64,000 bases of DNA from Mycobacterium marseillense (lineage in GTDB: Bacteria; Actinomycetota; Actinomycetes; Mycobacteriales; Mycobacteriaceae): positions 3,410,001 to 3,474,000 of the forward strand of contig NZ_AP022584.1 of assembly GCF_010731675.1 (NCBI RefSeq). Direction: 5' to 3'. The notes beneath the pieces are model-generated. The model did not search any database. It saw nothing but the letters and a program-made list of their open reading frames with translations, and was not told the origin of the DNA. The position numbers and the translations under genes were made by a program. Below, in pieces: positions 16,754 through 24,060 of the stretch (positions are counted from its first letter, which is position 1; each line of letters begins with the position of its first letter).

Positions 16754-17760
16754 TGCGACAGGGATGGAATCGACGGGGATTCTTGCAGCTCGCAGGGGCT
16801 TCCGCCGTCGCCGCGATCGCCGGGTCCGCCGCGCTGTCGGCGGGCTGCTCGTCACGCCAGGCTCCGCCGGGCGGCGGCGGGCCGGGCTCGGTGACCCTCA
16901 CCCACCTGTTCGGCCAGACCGTCATCAACCAACCTCCCAAGCGCGTCGTCAGCGCCGGCTTCACCGAGCAGGACGACCTGCTCGCCGTCGGGGTGGTGCC
17001 GATCGCGGTGACCGACTGGTTCGGCGACCAGCCATTTGCGGTGTGGCCGTGGGCCGCGCCCAAGCTGGGCGGCGCGCGCCCGGTGGTACTGAACCTGGAC
17101 AACGGCATCCCGGTCGACCGGATCGCGGGCCTGAAGCCGGACCTGATCGTGGCGATCAACGCCGGCCTGGACGCCGACACCTATCAGAAGCTGTCCGCGA
17201 TCGCCCCGACCGTGGCGCAATCCGGCGGGGACGCCTTCTTCGAGCCATGGAAAGAGCAGGCCACCGCCATCGGGCAGGCGGTGTTCCAGGCAGACCAGAT
17301 GAAGTCGTTGATCGACGGTGTCGACCAGAAGTTCACCGAAATCGGTAAGAAGAACCCGCAGTGGACCGGCAAGAAAGCGCTGCTGATGCACGGCGCGTTG
17401 TGGCAGGGGACCGTCGTCGCCACCATGGCGGGCTGGCGCACGGATTTTCTGAACCAGATGGGGCTGGTCATCGCCGAGGGCATCAAGCCGTTCGGCACCG
17501 AGCAGCGCGCCGTCATCCCGCGAGACCACATCAAGTCGGTGCTCGATTCGGCCGACGTGGTGATCTGGACGACCCGCAACCCCGACGATCAGAAGGCCCT
17601 ACTGGCCGATCCCGAGGTGGCCGGGTCGCTGACCACCGCGCAGAACCGCCACATCTTCACCACCACCGAACAGGCCGGCGCGATCGCCTTCGCCTCGCCG
17701 CTGAGCTACCCCCTCGTCGCCGACCAATTGCCTCCGCTGCTCACCAAAATCCTGGGCTAG
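16753..17760 (+). CDS. fecB2: Periplasmic iron-type substrate-binding lipoprotein FecB2, Rv0265c orthologue
   Basis: 335 residues. The N-terminus combines a twin-arginine motif (NRRGFLQ, residues 6-12) with lipobox LSAGC (Cys32), so it is probably a Tat-exported lipoprotein. The body is a class III periplasmic-binding (TroA/FecB) fold: PKRVVSAGFTEQDDLLAVG near 70 and IPVDRIAGLKPDLIVAI near 120. The family binds ferric siderophore or heme-like ligands and passes them to an ABC importer; none is encoded here. Start codon set by the leaderless promoter. It is followed 102 bp later by pxpB. Confidence 0.85.
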   Translation: MRQGWNRRGFLQLAGASAVAAIAGSAALSAGCSSRQAPPGGGGPGSVTLTHLFGQTVINQPPKRVVSAGFTEQDDLLAVGVVPIAVTDWFGDQPFAVWPWAAPKLGGARPVVLNLDNGIPVDRIAGLKPDLIVAINAGLDADTYQKLSAIAPTVAQSGGDAFFEPWKEQATAIGQAVFQADQMKSLIDGVDQKFTEIGKKNPQWTGKKALLMHGALWQGTVVATMAGWRTDFLNQMGLVIAEGIKPFGTEQRAVIPRDHIKSVLDSADVVIWTTRNPDDQKALLADPEVAGSLTTAQNRHIFTTTEQAGAIAFASPLSYPLVADQLPPLLTKILG

Positions 17761-17849
17761 CATCGCGGCTGTTTGAGCGTTTGCTAAGGCAGCTCTGGCA
17801 GTGCTCGAAAATCCCGCCGCCGCCCCTCGCACGAGGCCCGATCCCGGGG

Positions 17850-17863
17850 TTACCGTCGAGTAA
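17850..17863 (+). promoter_or_regulatory. Leaderless promoter and palindrome at the pxpB start
   Basis: TACCGT (17851-17856) is a TANNNT -10 ending six bases before the pxpB ATG, with no Shine-Dalgarno, again predicting a leaderless transcript. The same bases form TTACC-N4-AGTAA (17850-17863), which resembles the TTACT-N4-RGTAA repeat at fadE5 and fadA2/fabG4. The resemblance may be chance. Confidence 0.4.
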
Positions 17864-18537
17864 TGAGCGTGACGGACCTTAGCGGCGACCTGGCCCACGA
17901 CCTGCCGACCGAGCTGGCCGGCAACACCGTCCTGGACTACGGCGATCGGGCGCTGATGGTGCAATGTGGCAGTGCCGCAGAGGTTTTGGCGTGGGCGGCC
18001 GCGCTGCGCTCCGAGCCGATACCGGGCGTGGTCGATGTCGTGCCGGCGGCCCGCACCGTGCTGGTCAAGCTGGAGGACCCCTGCCGCCAAGGCGTCATCC
18101 GCCGGCGACTGCGCACGATGTGCGTCACCGCCACGCCACCGGCCCCGTCCGAGCGCGGCGCCGACGTGGTGATCGACGTGGTCTACGACGGCCCCGACCT
18201 CGCAGAGGTCGCCGGCCACACCGGGCTGACCATCCCGCAGGTGATCGACGCCCACACCGCCACCCTGTGGCGGGTCGGATTCAGCGGCTTCGCACCCGGT
18301 TTCGCGTATCTGGTCGACGGCGACCCGCGCCTACGGGTGCCCCGGCGTCCCGAGCCGCGGACTGCCGTGCCGGCCGGATCCGTCGCCCTCGCCGGGGAAT
18401 TCAGCGCGATCTACCCGCGCCGGTCCCCCGGCGGTTGGCAACTCATCGGCCACACCGACGCGGTCCTGTGGGATCTGCAACGTCGCGACCCGGCGCTGCT
18501 GATGCAGGGCATGTGGGTTCAGTTCCGGGCCGTCTAG
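17863..18537 (+). CDS. pxpB: 5-oxoprolinase subunit PxpB (KipI-like), Rv0264c orthologue
   Basis: 224 residues. The diagnostic block [19 protein letters not shown] (near 140-160), then [20 protein letters not shown] and [11 protein letters not shown], identifies the KipI/allophanate-hydrolase-subunit-1 family. PxpB works with PxpA and PxpC in ATP-dependent opening of 5-oxoproline to glutamate. The pxpC gene follows 13 bp later, but it is frameshifted. The separate OplA-type gene that lies between narU and fecB2 in M. tuberculosis is absent here, and no pxpA is in the window. Confidence 0.88.
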   Translation: MSVTDLSGDLAHDLPTELAGNTVLDYGDRALMVQCGSAAEVLAWAAALRSEPIPGVVDVVPAARTVLVKLEDPCRQGVIRRRLRTMCVTATPPAPSERGADVVIDVVYDGPDLAEVAGHTGLTIPQVIDAHTATLWRVGFSGFAPGFAYLVDGDPRLRVPRRPEPRTAVPAGSVALAGEFSAIYPRRSPGGWQLIGHTDAVLWDLQRRDPALLMQGMWVQFRAV

Positions 18538-18550
18538 CAAGGAGGCAATC

Positions 18551-19476
18551 GTGGCAGTCCTGGAGATCCTCCGCACCGGGCCGTTCGCCGTCGTCGAAGA
18601 CCTCGGTCGGCCCGGGCTGGCCCACCTCGGCGTCAGCCGGTCCGGAGCCGCCGACCGACGCGCCCACAAACTGGCCAACCGGCTGGTGGCCAACCCCGAC
18701 GACCGCGCCACCGTGGAGGTGACGTTCGGCGGGTTCGCGGCCAGGGTCCGGGGCAGCGACGTCGACATCGCGGTGACCGGCGCCGACACCGATCCGACCG
18801 TCGACGGAATCAAGTTCGGCACCAACAGCATTCAGCACGTGCGCGACGGCCAGCTGATCTCTTTGGGTCCCCCCGCGCGGGCCTGCGAAGCTACCTCGCG
18901 GTCCGCGGCGGCATCTGGGTGGAGCCGGTGCTCGGCTCGCGCAGCTACGACGTCATGTCGGCCATCGGGCCGTCGCCACTGCAGGCCGGGGATCGGCTCC
19001 CGATCGGCGAGCACACCGCGGACTACCCCGAGTTGGACCAGGCGCCGGTGGCGGCCATCCCCGGCAGCGTCGTCGAGCTGTCCGTGGTGCCCGGGCCGCG
19101 CGATGACTGGTTCCTCGATCCCGACGCGCTGGTGCGCACCGCTTGGGTGGCGTCCGACCGCAGCGACCGGGTGGGGATGCGGTTGGTCGGCCGCCCCCTG
19201 CAATGCCTGCACCCGGACCGGCAGCTGCCCAGCGAGGGTGCCGCCCGAGGCGCAATCCAGGTGCCGCCCAACGGTTTACCGGTGATCCTCGGCCCGGACC
19301 ACCCCGTCACCGGTGGCTATCCGGTAGTCGGCGTGGTGATCGACGACGACGTCGACAAGATCGCCCAGGTGCGGCCCGGCCAGTCGGTGCGACTGCACTG
19401 GGCGCGCCCGCGGACCCCGGTCGGCGCGGTTGCCGGCGCCGGCGTCGGTGCCGCGAGTTGGAGCGACCGACTGTAG
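18551..19476 (+). pseudogene. pxpC: 5-oxoprolinase subunit PxpC (KipA-like), disrupted by a 1-base frameshift
   Basis: GTG start after GGAGG. Reading frame 1 gives the normal N-terminus ([37 protein letters not shown]) up to LISLGPP near codon 108. From there homologous sequence continues in another frame ([19 protein letters not shown], then [20 protein letters not shown] and [12 protein letters not shown]) to the stop at 19476. Adding one C to the run of six C at 18869-18874 restores a 308-codon gene, the usual family size. Homopolymer slippage or a sequencing error are both possible. Orthologue of Rv0263c. Confidence 0.85.
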
Positions 19477-19580
19477 GACAGCTCACATCGACCCGCCCGC
19501 CGGTGTGAGATCACTTGGCGGCGGCCGATATTCGCGCACCGGCAAACCGCTGTCGCGCGATCGAGGCGCCCTTCAGGGAC
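19477..19580. other. Start of the narK3 upstream region
   Basis: GC-rich sequence with no gene. The aminoglycoside 2'-N-acetyltransferase gene that stands between pxpC and narK3 in M. tuberculosis is missing here, with no remnant I can recognise. Confidence 0.35.
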
Positions 19581-19598
19581 TTACCAGATAACTGGTAA
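19581..19598. promoter_or_regulatory. 18-bp palindrome upstream of narK3
   Basis: TTACCAGATAACTGGTAA: perfect 7-bp arms around ATAA, 153-170 bp before the narK3 ATG. It looks like a dimeric repressor or activator site. It does not fit the mycobacterial GlnR consensus as I know it. Confidence 0.6.
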
Positions 19599-19618
19599 TC
19601 AACTAACAGCCGAGATCG

Positions 19619-19669
19619 GTAGATTCCGGTTGACCCGCTCACGTCCTAGATGTGAGCATCGGAATCTAC
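19619..19669 (+). promoter_or_regulatory. Nested stem-loop in the narK3 leader
   Basis: Outer arms GTAGATTCCG (19619-19628) and CGGAATCTAC (19660-19669) are perfect 10-bp complements. Inside them GCTCAC (19637-19642) and GTGAGC (19652-19657) pair around a 9-base loop, with an 8/2-base asymmetric internal loop between. If transcribed it folds into a 51-nt two-tier hairpin ending 81 nt before the narK3 ATG. It could be an RNA control element or a pair of protein sites. Confidence 0.55.
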
Positions 19670-19672
19670 GGT

Positions 19673-19684
19673 GGGGCATGCCCC
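19673..19684 (+). promoter_or_regulatory. 12-bp palindrome after the nested stem-loop
   Basis: GGGGCATGCCCC is a perfect palindrome three bases after the nested structure and 66 bp before the narK3 ATG. As DNA it could be a protein site; as RNA it has little room for a loop. Confidence 0.45.
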
Positions 19685-19750
19685 TTCACGCGGGGCGCCC
19701 ATACGCGTCGCCGGCCAGACCCCGAACTGCTTCTGAGGAGAGGGATCGGT

Positions 19751-21196
19751 ATGCACGCACGCGCAACGCCCACATGCCAACGTGCCCAATCGGTTTCGCC
19801 GCGACGCGATCACCGCATCGCGGACTGGAATCCGGAGGACGCGGCGGCCTGGGAGGCCGGCAACAAGAAGATCGCCCGGCGCAATCTGCTCGGCACCATC
19901 GCCGGTGACCACGTGGCCTTCTCGATCTGGACGCTGTGGCCCGTGATGGCGCTGTTCATGCCGGGGGCCGTCTACGGCTTCTCCGCCGGCGACAAGCTGC
20001 TGCTGGGCGCGGTGGCCACCCTGGTCGGTGGTTGCGCCCGGATCCCCTACACCCTCGGTATCGCCGCCTTCGGCGGTCGCAACTGGACGACGTTCTCGGC
20101 CTTCGTCCTGCTGATCCCGACGGCGGGCACGATCGTGCTGTTGGCCAACCCCGGCCAGCCCCTGTGGCTCTTCGTGCTGTGCGCCGCCCTGACCGGGCTC
20201 GGCGGTGGCAACTACGCGGCCTCGCTGGCCAACGTCAACGCGTTCTACCCGCAGCGGCTCAAGGGCGCCGCGCTGGCGATCAATGCCGGCGTCGCCAACC
20301 TCGGTGTCGCGGTGATCCAGCTGGTGGGCCTGCTGGTGCTGGCCACCGCCGGGCACGAGGCCCCGTACTGGGTGTGCGCGATCTACCTGGTGTTCCTGGT
20401 CGTCGTGGGGATCGCGGCCGCGCTGGTCATGGACAACATCCACCACGGCACCCAGCTGAGCACCATGCGCTCGATCCTCTTCGAGCGCGATACCCACGTG
20501 ATCTCGCTGCTCTACATCGCCACCTTCGGCTCCTGGATCGGCTTCTCCTTCGCCTTCGGACAGGTGATGCAGGTCCACTTCCTGGAGAGCGGGGAAACCG
20601 CCAAGCACGCCGCGCTCCACGCCGCGCAGGTGGCCTTCGTCGGCCCCCTGCTGGGCTCCGTGGCGCGCATCTACGGCGGCCGGCTGGCCGACCGCCTCGG
20701 CGGCAGCCGCGTCACGCTGGGCGTCCTCGCCGGGATGACCCTGGGGGCCGCGTTGTTGGTCACCATCAGCGCCCTCGAGGACCAGCACGCCGTGGCGCGC
20801 TCCGTCAGCATGATCGGCTGCATCGTCGGCTTCATGGTGCTGTTCATCCTGTCCGGCATGGGAAACGGGTCGGTGTTCAAGTTGATCCCGTCGGTCTACG
20901 AGGCGCGCAGTCGCGGGCTGGACATGAGCGAGGACGACCGCCGCCGTTGGGCGCGCGCGCAGTCCGGGTCGCTGATCGGCATCTGCTCCGCGGTCGGCGC
21001 GTTCGGCGGCGTGGCGATCAACCTGGCGCTGCGGCAGTCCTACCTGAGCACCGGCACCGAAACGGCGGCGTACTGGGCGTTTTTGGCTTCCTACGTCGGT
21101 GCCGCGATCATGACCTGGATGGTCTACGTCCGGCGTCCCGCCACGGCCCCGGGCCTGTCCGGCGCCCGACCCGAAGGCGAGGCCGCGCATGTGTGA
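19751..21196 (+). CDS. narK3: Nitrate/nitrite transporter NarK3 (MFS)
   Basis: 481 residues, about 12 TM segments. The N-terminal DWNPEDAAAWEAGNKKIARRN block and the Gly-rich signatures LGGGNYAASLANVNAFYP (near 160) and SGMGNGSVFKLIPSVYEARS (near 375) mark NarK-type porters; it is paralogous to narU. ATG chosen at 19751 because GAGGAGAGG precedes it; an earlier in-frame start at 19652 would run through the nested stem-loop and translate to unrelated residues. It heads an apparent operon with the HemD-like and chelatase genes, giving nitrite import together with siroheme synthesis. Orthologue of Rv0261c. Confidence 0.9.
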   Translation: MHARATPTCQRAQSVSPRRDHRIADWNPEDAAAWEAGNKKIARRNLLGTIAGDHVAFSIWTLWPVMALFMPGAVYGFSAGDKLLLGAVATLVGGCARIPYTLGIAAFGGRNWTTFSAFVLLIPTAGTIVLLANPGQPLWLFVLCAALTGLGGGNYAASLANVNAFYPQRLKGAALAINAGVANLGVAVIQLVGLLVLATAGHEAPYWVCAIYLVFLVVVGIAAALVMDNIHHGTQLSTMRSILFERDTHVISLLYIATFGSWIGFSFAFGQVMQVHFLESGETAKHAALHAAQVAFVGPLLGSVARIYGGRLADRLGGSRVTLGVLAGMTLGAALLVTISALEDQHAVARSVSMIGCIVGFMVLFILSGMGNGSVFKLIPSVYEARSRGLDMSEDDRRRWARAQSGSLIGICSAVGAFGGVAINLALRQSYLSTGTETAAYWAFLASYVGAAIMTWMVYVRRPATAPGLSGARPEGEAAHV

Positions 21197-21273
21197 GCGG
21201 ACTCGCAACACGGGCAATGCCACAGCAATTGCTCGGTAACGCAACCGAAACGTCGCAGGCATACACACTTCAT

Positions 21274-22437
21274 ATGGCCCCGCACCTGGCCCCACCAGAC
21301 TCCGCGCCGCTGACCGGCTACCGGATCGCCGTGACGTCGGCGAACCGGGCCGAAGAGCTGTGCGCGTTGCTGCGCCGTAACGGCGCGGAGGTCTCCAGCG
21401 CCGCGGCCATCAACCTCATCGCGCTGCCCGAAGACGAAGAGCTGCAGCGTCACACCGAGGCGATCATCGCCCAGCCTCCCGATATCCTGGTGGCGCACAC
21501 CGGCATCGGCTTCCGCGGCTGGGTCGCGGCGGCCGACGGCTGGGGCCTGGCCACCCAGCTGCTGGCGTCGCTGTCCCGGGCGCGGATCGTGGCCCGCGGG
21601 CCGAAGGCCACCGGCGCGTTGCGCGCCGCCGGGCTGCACGAGGAGTGGTCCCCCAAATCCGAATCGTCGCGCGAGGTCCTGCGGTACCTGCTCGAGTCGA
21701 ACGTCGCCGGCAAGAGGATCGCCGTCCAACTGCACGGCGCGGCCGACGGCTGGGACCCGTTCCCGGAGTTCCTCAACGGGTTGCGGTCGGCGGGCGCCCA
21801 GGTGGTTCCCATTCACGTATACCGCTGGAAGCCAACGCCGGCCGGCGGTGACTTCGACCAACTCGTTGCCTCGATCGCCCGGCGGCAGTTCGACGCGGTG
21901 ACCTTCACCTCGGCCCCCGCCGGGGCGGCACTGCTGGAACGCAGCCGCGAGTTGGGCATCGAAGACCAACTGCTGCAAGCACTTCGCAGCGATGTGCATG
22001 CGATGTGCGTGGGGCCGGTCACCGCGCAGCCCTTGATCCGCGCCGGTATTCCCACGTCGTCCCCCGAGCGAATGCGGTTGGGGGCGTTGGCCCGTCACAT
22101 CGCGCAGGAGCTGCCGTCCCTTCGGTCGTGCACCATCCGCGCGGCCGGTCACGAGATGGAGATCCGCGGAACCTGCGTCCTGGTCGACGGTTCGCCGCGA
22201 GCCCTGTCGGGATCGGGAATGGCGACCCTGCGGGCACTGGCGGAGCGCCCCGGCGACGTCGTCGCGCGCAACGACCTGTTGCGGGTGCTTCCCGGCAACA
22301 GCAACGACCCCCACGCCGTCGACACGGCCGTGCTGCGGCTGCGAACGGCGCTGGGCGACAAGAACATCATCGCGACGGTGGTCAAGCGTGGCTACCGGCT
22401 CGCGATCGACCAGCCGGACGTATCCCCATGGCACTGA
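21274..22437 (+). CDS. Uroporphyrinogen-III synthase fused to an OmpR-type winged helix, Rv0260c orthologue
   Basis: 387 residues from the ATG at 21274 (MAPHLAPPDSAPLTGYRIAV); an in-frame ATG at 21217 would give 406, further from the roughly 381 of the M. tuberculosis protein. Residues about 15-265 form the HemD fold: ITAVTSANRAEEL-type start (AVTSANRAEEL), VAHTGIGFRGW, and FDAVTFTSAPAGAALLE. Residues about 300-380 match a PhoB/OmpR effector domain: LSGSGMATLRALAERPGDVV and VDTAVLRLRTALGD, then VVKRGYRL. No receiver domain is present. It may be a tetrapyrrole-sensing transcription factor, a bifunctional enzyme, or both. It overlaps the chelatase gene by 10 bp. Confidence 0.85.
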   Translation: MAPHLAPPDSAPLTGYRIAVTSANRAEELCALLRRNGAEVSSAAAINLIALPEDEELQRHTEAIIAQPPDILVAHTGIGFRGWVAAADGWGLATQLLASLSRARIVARGPKATGALRAAGLHEEWSPKSESSREVLRYLLESNVAGKRIAVQLHGAADGWDPFPEFLNGLRSAGAQVVPIHVYRWKPTPAGGDFDQLVASIARRQFDAVTFTSAPAGAALLERSRELGIEDQLLQALRSDVHAMCVGPVTAQPLIRAGIPTSSPERMRLGALARHIAQELPSLRSCTIRAAGHEMEIRGTCVLVDGSPRALSGSGMATLRALAERPGDVVARNDLLRVLPGNSNDPHAVDTAVLRLRTALGDKNIIATVVKRGYRLAIDQPDVSPWH

Positions 22438-23195
22438 TCCTGGTAGCGCACGGCACCCGCAGAACCGGGGGCGTGGCGATGATCGAAGGCCTTGCGGCAC
22501 AGGTGAGTACGCTCGTCCGCAGCACCGTCGACGTCGCGTTCGTGGACGTGGTGGGACCCACGCCCAGCGAGGTGCTGGCAAAAGCGAAGGCCGCCGGCCG
22601 GCCCGCCATCGTGGTGCCGGCGTTCCTGTCGCGCGGATATCACGTCCGTGCCGACCTGCCCGCCCACGTCGCGATCAGCGGTCACCCGAACGTCACCGTC
22701 ACCCCCGCGCTGGGTCCGAGCGGCCAGATCGCGCGGATCGTCGGCGATCAGCTGCTGAAATGCGGCTGGCGGCCAGGCGATTCGGTGATCCTGGCGGCCG
22801 CGGGCACCTCGGATGACAAGGCCCGGACCGACCTGCACACGACGGCCACGCTGGTGTCGGCGCTCACCGGTTCGAGGGTGAGCCTGGCGTTCGCGGCCAC
22901 CGGCGATCCGCAACTCCACGAGGCCTTGGAAGGGGCGATGGATCGCGCGAGACGGCGCGGGCACGGTGGACGCGTGGTGGTCGCTTCCTACCTGTTGGCC
23001 GACGGCCTGTTCCAGCAACGGCTGCAGGGCTGCGGCGCCGATCTGGTCAGTGAGCCGCTGGGCACCCATCCCGGCCTGGCGCGCCTGATCGCGACCCGAT
23101 TCCGCCGGGCACTGCCGCCCGCACTGGCCGCCACCGCGCGGCAATCGTCGCGCCGATCGATCCCCCACGCGCGCGCGTTGCGGCCAATTCCTTGA
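22428..23195 (+). CDS. Sirohydrochlorin ferrochelatase-type protein (CbiX/SirB family), Rv0259c orthologue
   Basis: 255 residues, two CbiX-like halves. The first begins LILVAHGTRRTGGVAM with the metal-ligand His8, and VVPAFLSRGYHVRADLP carries the second conserved His; the second half has ILAAAGTSDDKARTD and VASYLLADGLFQQRL. The family inserts Fe (or Co) into sirohydrochlorin; next to nirBD and the HemD-like gene, iron insertion for siroheme is most likely. ATG at 22428 overlaps the preceding gene by 10 bp, indicating coupled translation. The C-terminal 25 residues (RQSSRRSIPHARALRPIP) are basic and atypical. Confidence 0.88.
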   Translation: MALILVAHGTRRTGGVAMIEGLAAQVSTLVRSTVDVAFVDVVGPTPSEVLAKAKAAGRPAIVVPAFLSRGYHVRADLPAHVAISGHPNVTVTPALGPSGQIARIVGDQLLKCGWRPGDSVILAAAGTSDDKARTDLHTTATLVSALTGSRVSLAFAATGDPQLHEALEGAMDRARRRGHGGRVVVASYLLADGLFQQRLQGCGADLVSEPLGTHPGLARLIATRFRRALPPALAATARQSSRRSIPHARALRPIP

Positions 23196-23226
23196 TCTTT
23201 GGGCCCGAACCGGCGATCCTGGCACC

Positions 23227-23679
23227 ATGCCCCGTCGCGAAGAGCCGTCGCGTGGGCTCCTTGACCCGGTCGCCAAGGTGCTGCGGTTGCCGTTCGGCAC
23301 ACCGGAATTCATCGACCGGATCGTCACCGGCGGGGTCAACCAGGTGGGCCGCCGGACACTGGCGATGTTGATCACCACCTGGGACGCCGCCGGGGGCGGA
23401 CCGTTCGCGGCCAGCGCCGTCGCATCCACGGGCATGGCCAAGACCGCCGAGATCGTCCAAACCAATTTCGTAGGCCCGGTATTCGGCCCGTTGCTGAAGA
23501 TTTTGGGCGCGGACAAGGCCGCCACGCGGGCCTCGTTGTGTGCCTCTCAACTCGTGGGCCTGGGGATCATGCGCTACGGCATCCGATCCGAACCGCTGCA
23601 CTCGATGTCGGTGGACGCGCTCGTCGACGCGATCGGCCCGACGATGCAGCGCTACCTGGTCGGCGACATCACCCGCTGA
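23227..23679 (+). CDS. TetR C-terminal-domain protein lacking an HTH, Rv0258c orthologue
   Basis: 150 residues. From LLDPVAKVLRLPFGTPEFID to VDAIGPTMQRYLVGDITR the sequence follows the ligand-binding C-terminal domain of a large TetR subgroup (compare ASQLVGLGIMRYGIRSEPL), but the N-terminal DNA-binding helices are missing. The 31 bases to the previous gene cannot encode them, and the M. tuberculosis protein is of similar size, so the truncation is old. It might dimerise with an intact regulator or simply bind a ligand. It is convergent with nirD. Confidence 0.7.
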   Translation: MPRREEPSRGLLDPVAKVLRLPFGTPEFIDRIVTGGVNQVGRRTLAMLITTWDAAGGGPFAASAVASTGMAKTAEIVQTNFVGPVFGPLLKILGADKAATRASLCASQLVGLGIMRYGIRSEPLHSMSVDALVDAIGPTMQRYLVGDITR

Positions 23680-23691
23680 GCGACCGGGCGC

Positions 23692-24060
23692 TCAGGCCGC
23701 CCGGGCCTCGGCGTCGCGCGCGATCTGGACGAAGCCGTCGGCGGTGATCCGCACCGGATAGACCGGCACCGAAACGGTCGGATCGTCCAGGCAGGAACCG
23801 TCTTCCAGCGAGAACGCCTGCTTGAGAATGGGCGACTGCACCGTGGCGCAGCCGCCGCGGTCGCCGACGATGCCGCGCGACAGCACGGCCGCCCCGGAGA
23901 ACGGGTCGACGTTGCCCACGGCGTGGACCGACCCGTCGTCGAGCCGGAACAAGGCGGCCTGGGAACCGTCGTCGAGCAGGACGCCGACGCCGCGCCCCGG
24001 AATGAGGTGGTCGTAAGGGCAAGCGCTCGTCCACACGGCAATGTCGTTGAGAAGCGTCAT
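23692..24060 (-). CDS. nirD: Nitrite reductase small subunit NirD
   Basis: 122 residues with the Rieske-like fold of NirD (IAVWTSACPYDHLIPGRGVG, then GSVHAVGNVDPFSGA and IVGDRGGCATVQSPI). The Cys-His pairs of true Rieske proteins are absent, as usual for NirD. It partners NirB in NADH-dependent reduction of nitrite to ammonium in the cytoplasm. ATG follows GAGGAAGG and overlaps the nirB stop in the arrangement ATGA, so the two are translationally coupled. Confidence 0.93.
   Translation of the reverse strand: MTLLNDIAVWTSACPYDHLIPGRGVGVLLDDGSQAALFRLDDGSVHAVGNVDPFSGAAVLSRGIVGDRGGCATVQSPILKQAFSLEDGSCLDDPTVSVPVYPVRITADGFVQIARDAEARAA

Noticed and set aside
19652..19750. N-terminal extension of narK3 from the in-frame ATG at 19652
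   Set aside because: It would translate through the nested stem-loop into non-homologous residues; the ATG at 19751 has a strong ribosome site and gives the NarK N-terminus.
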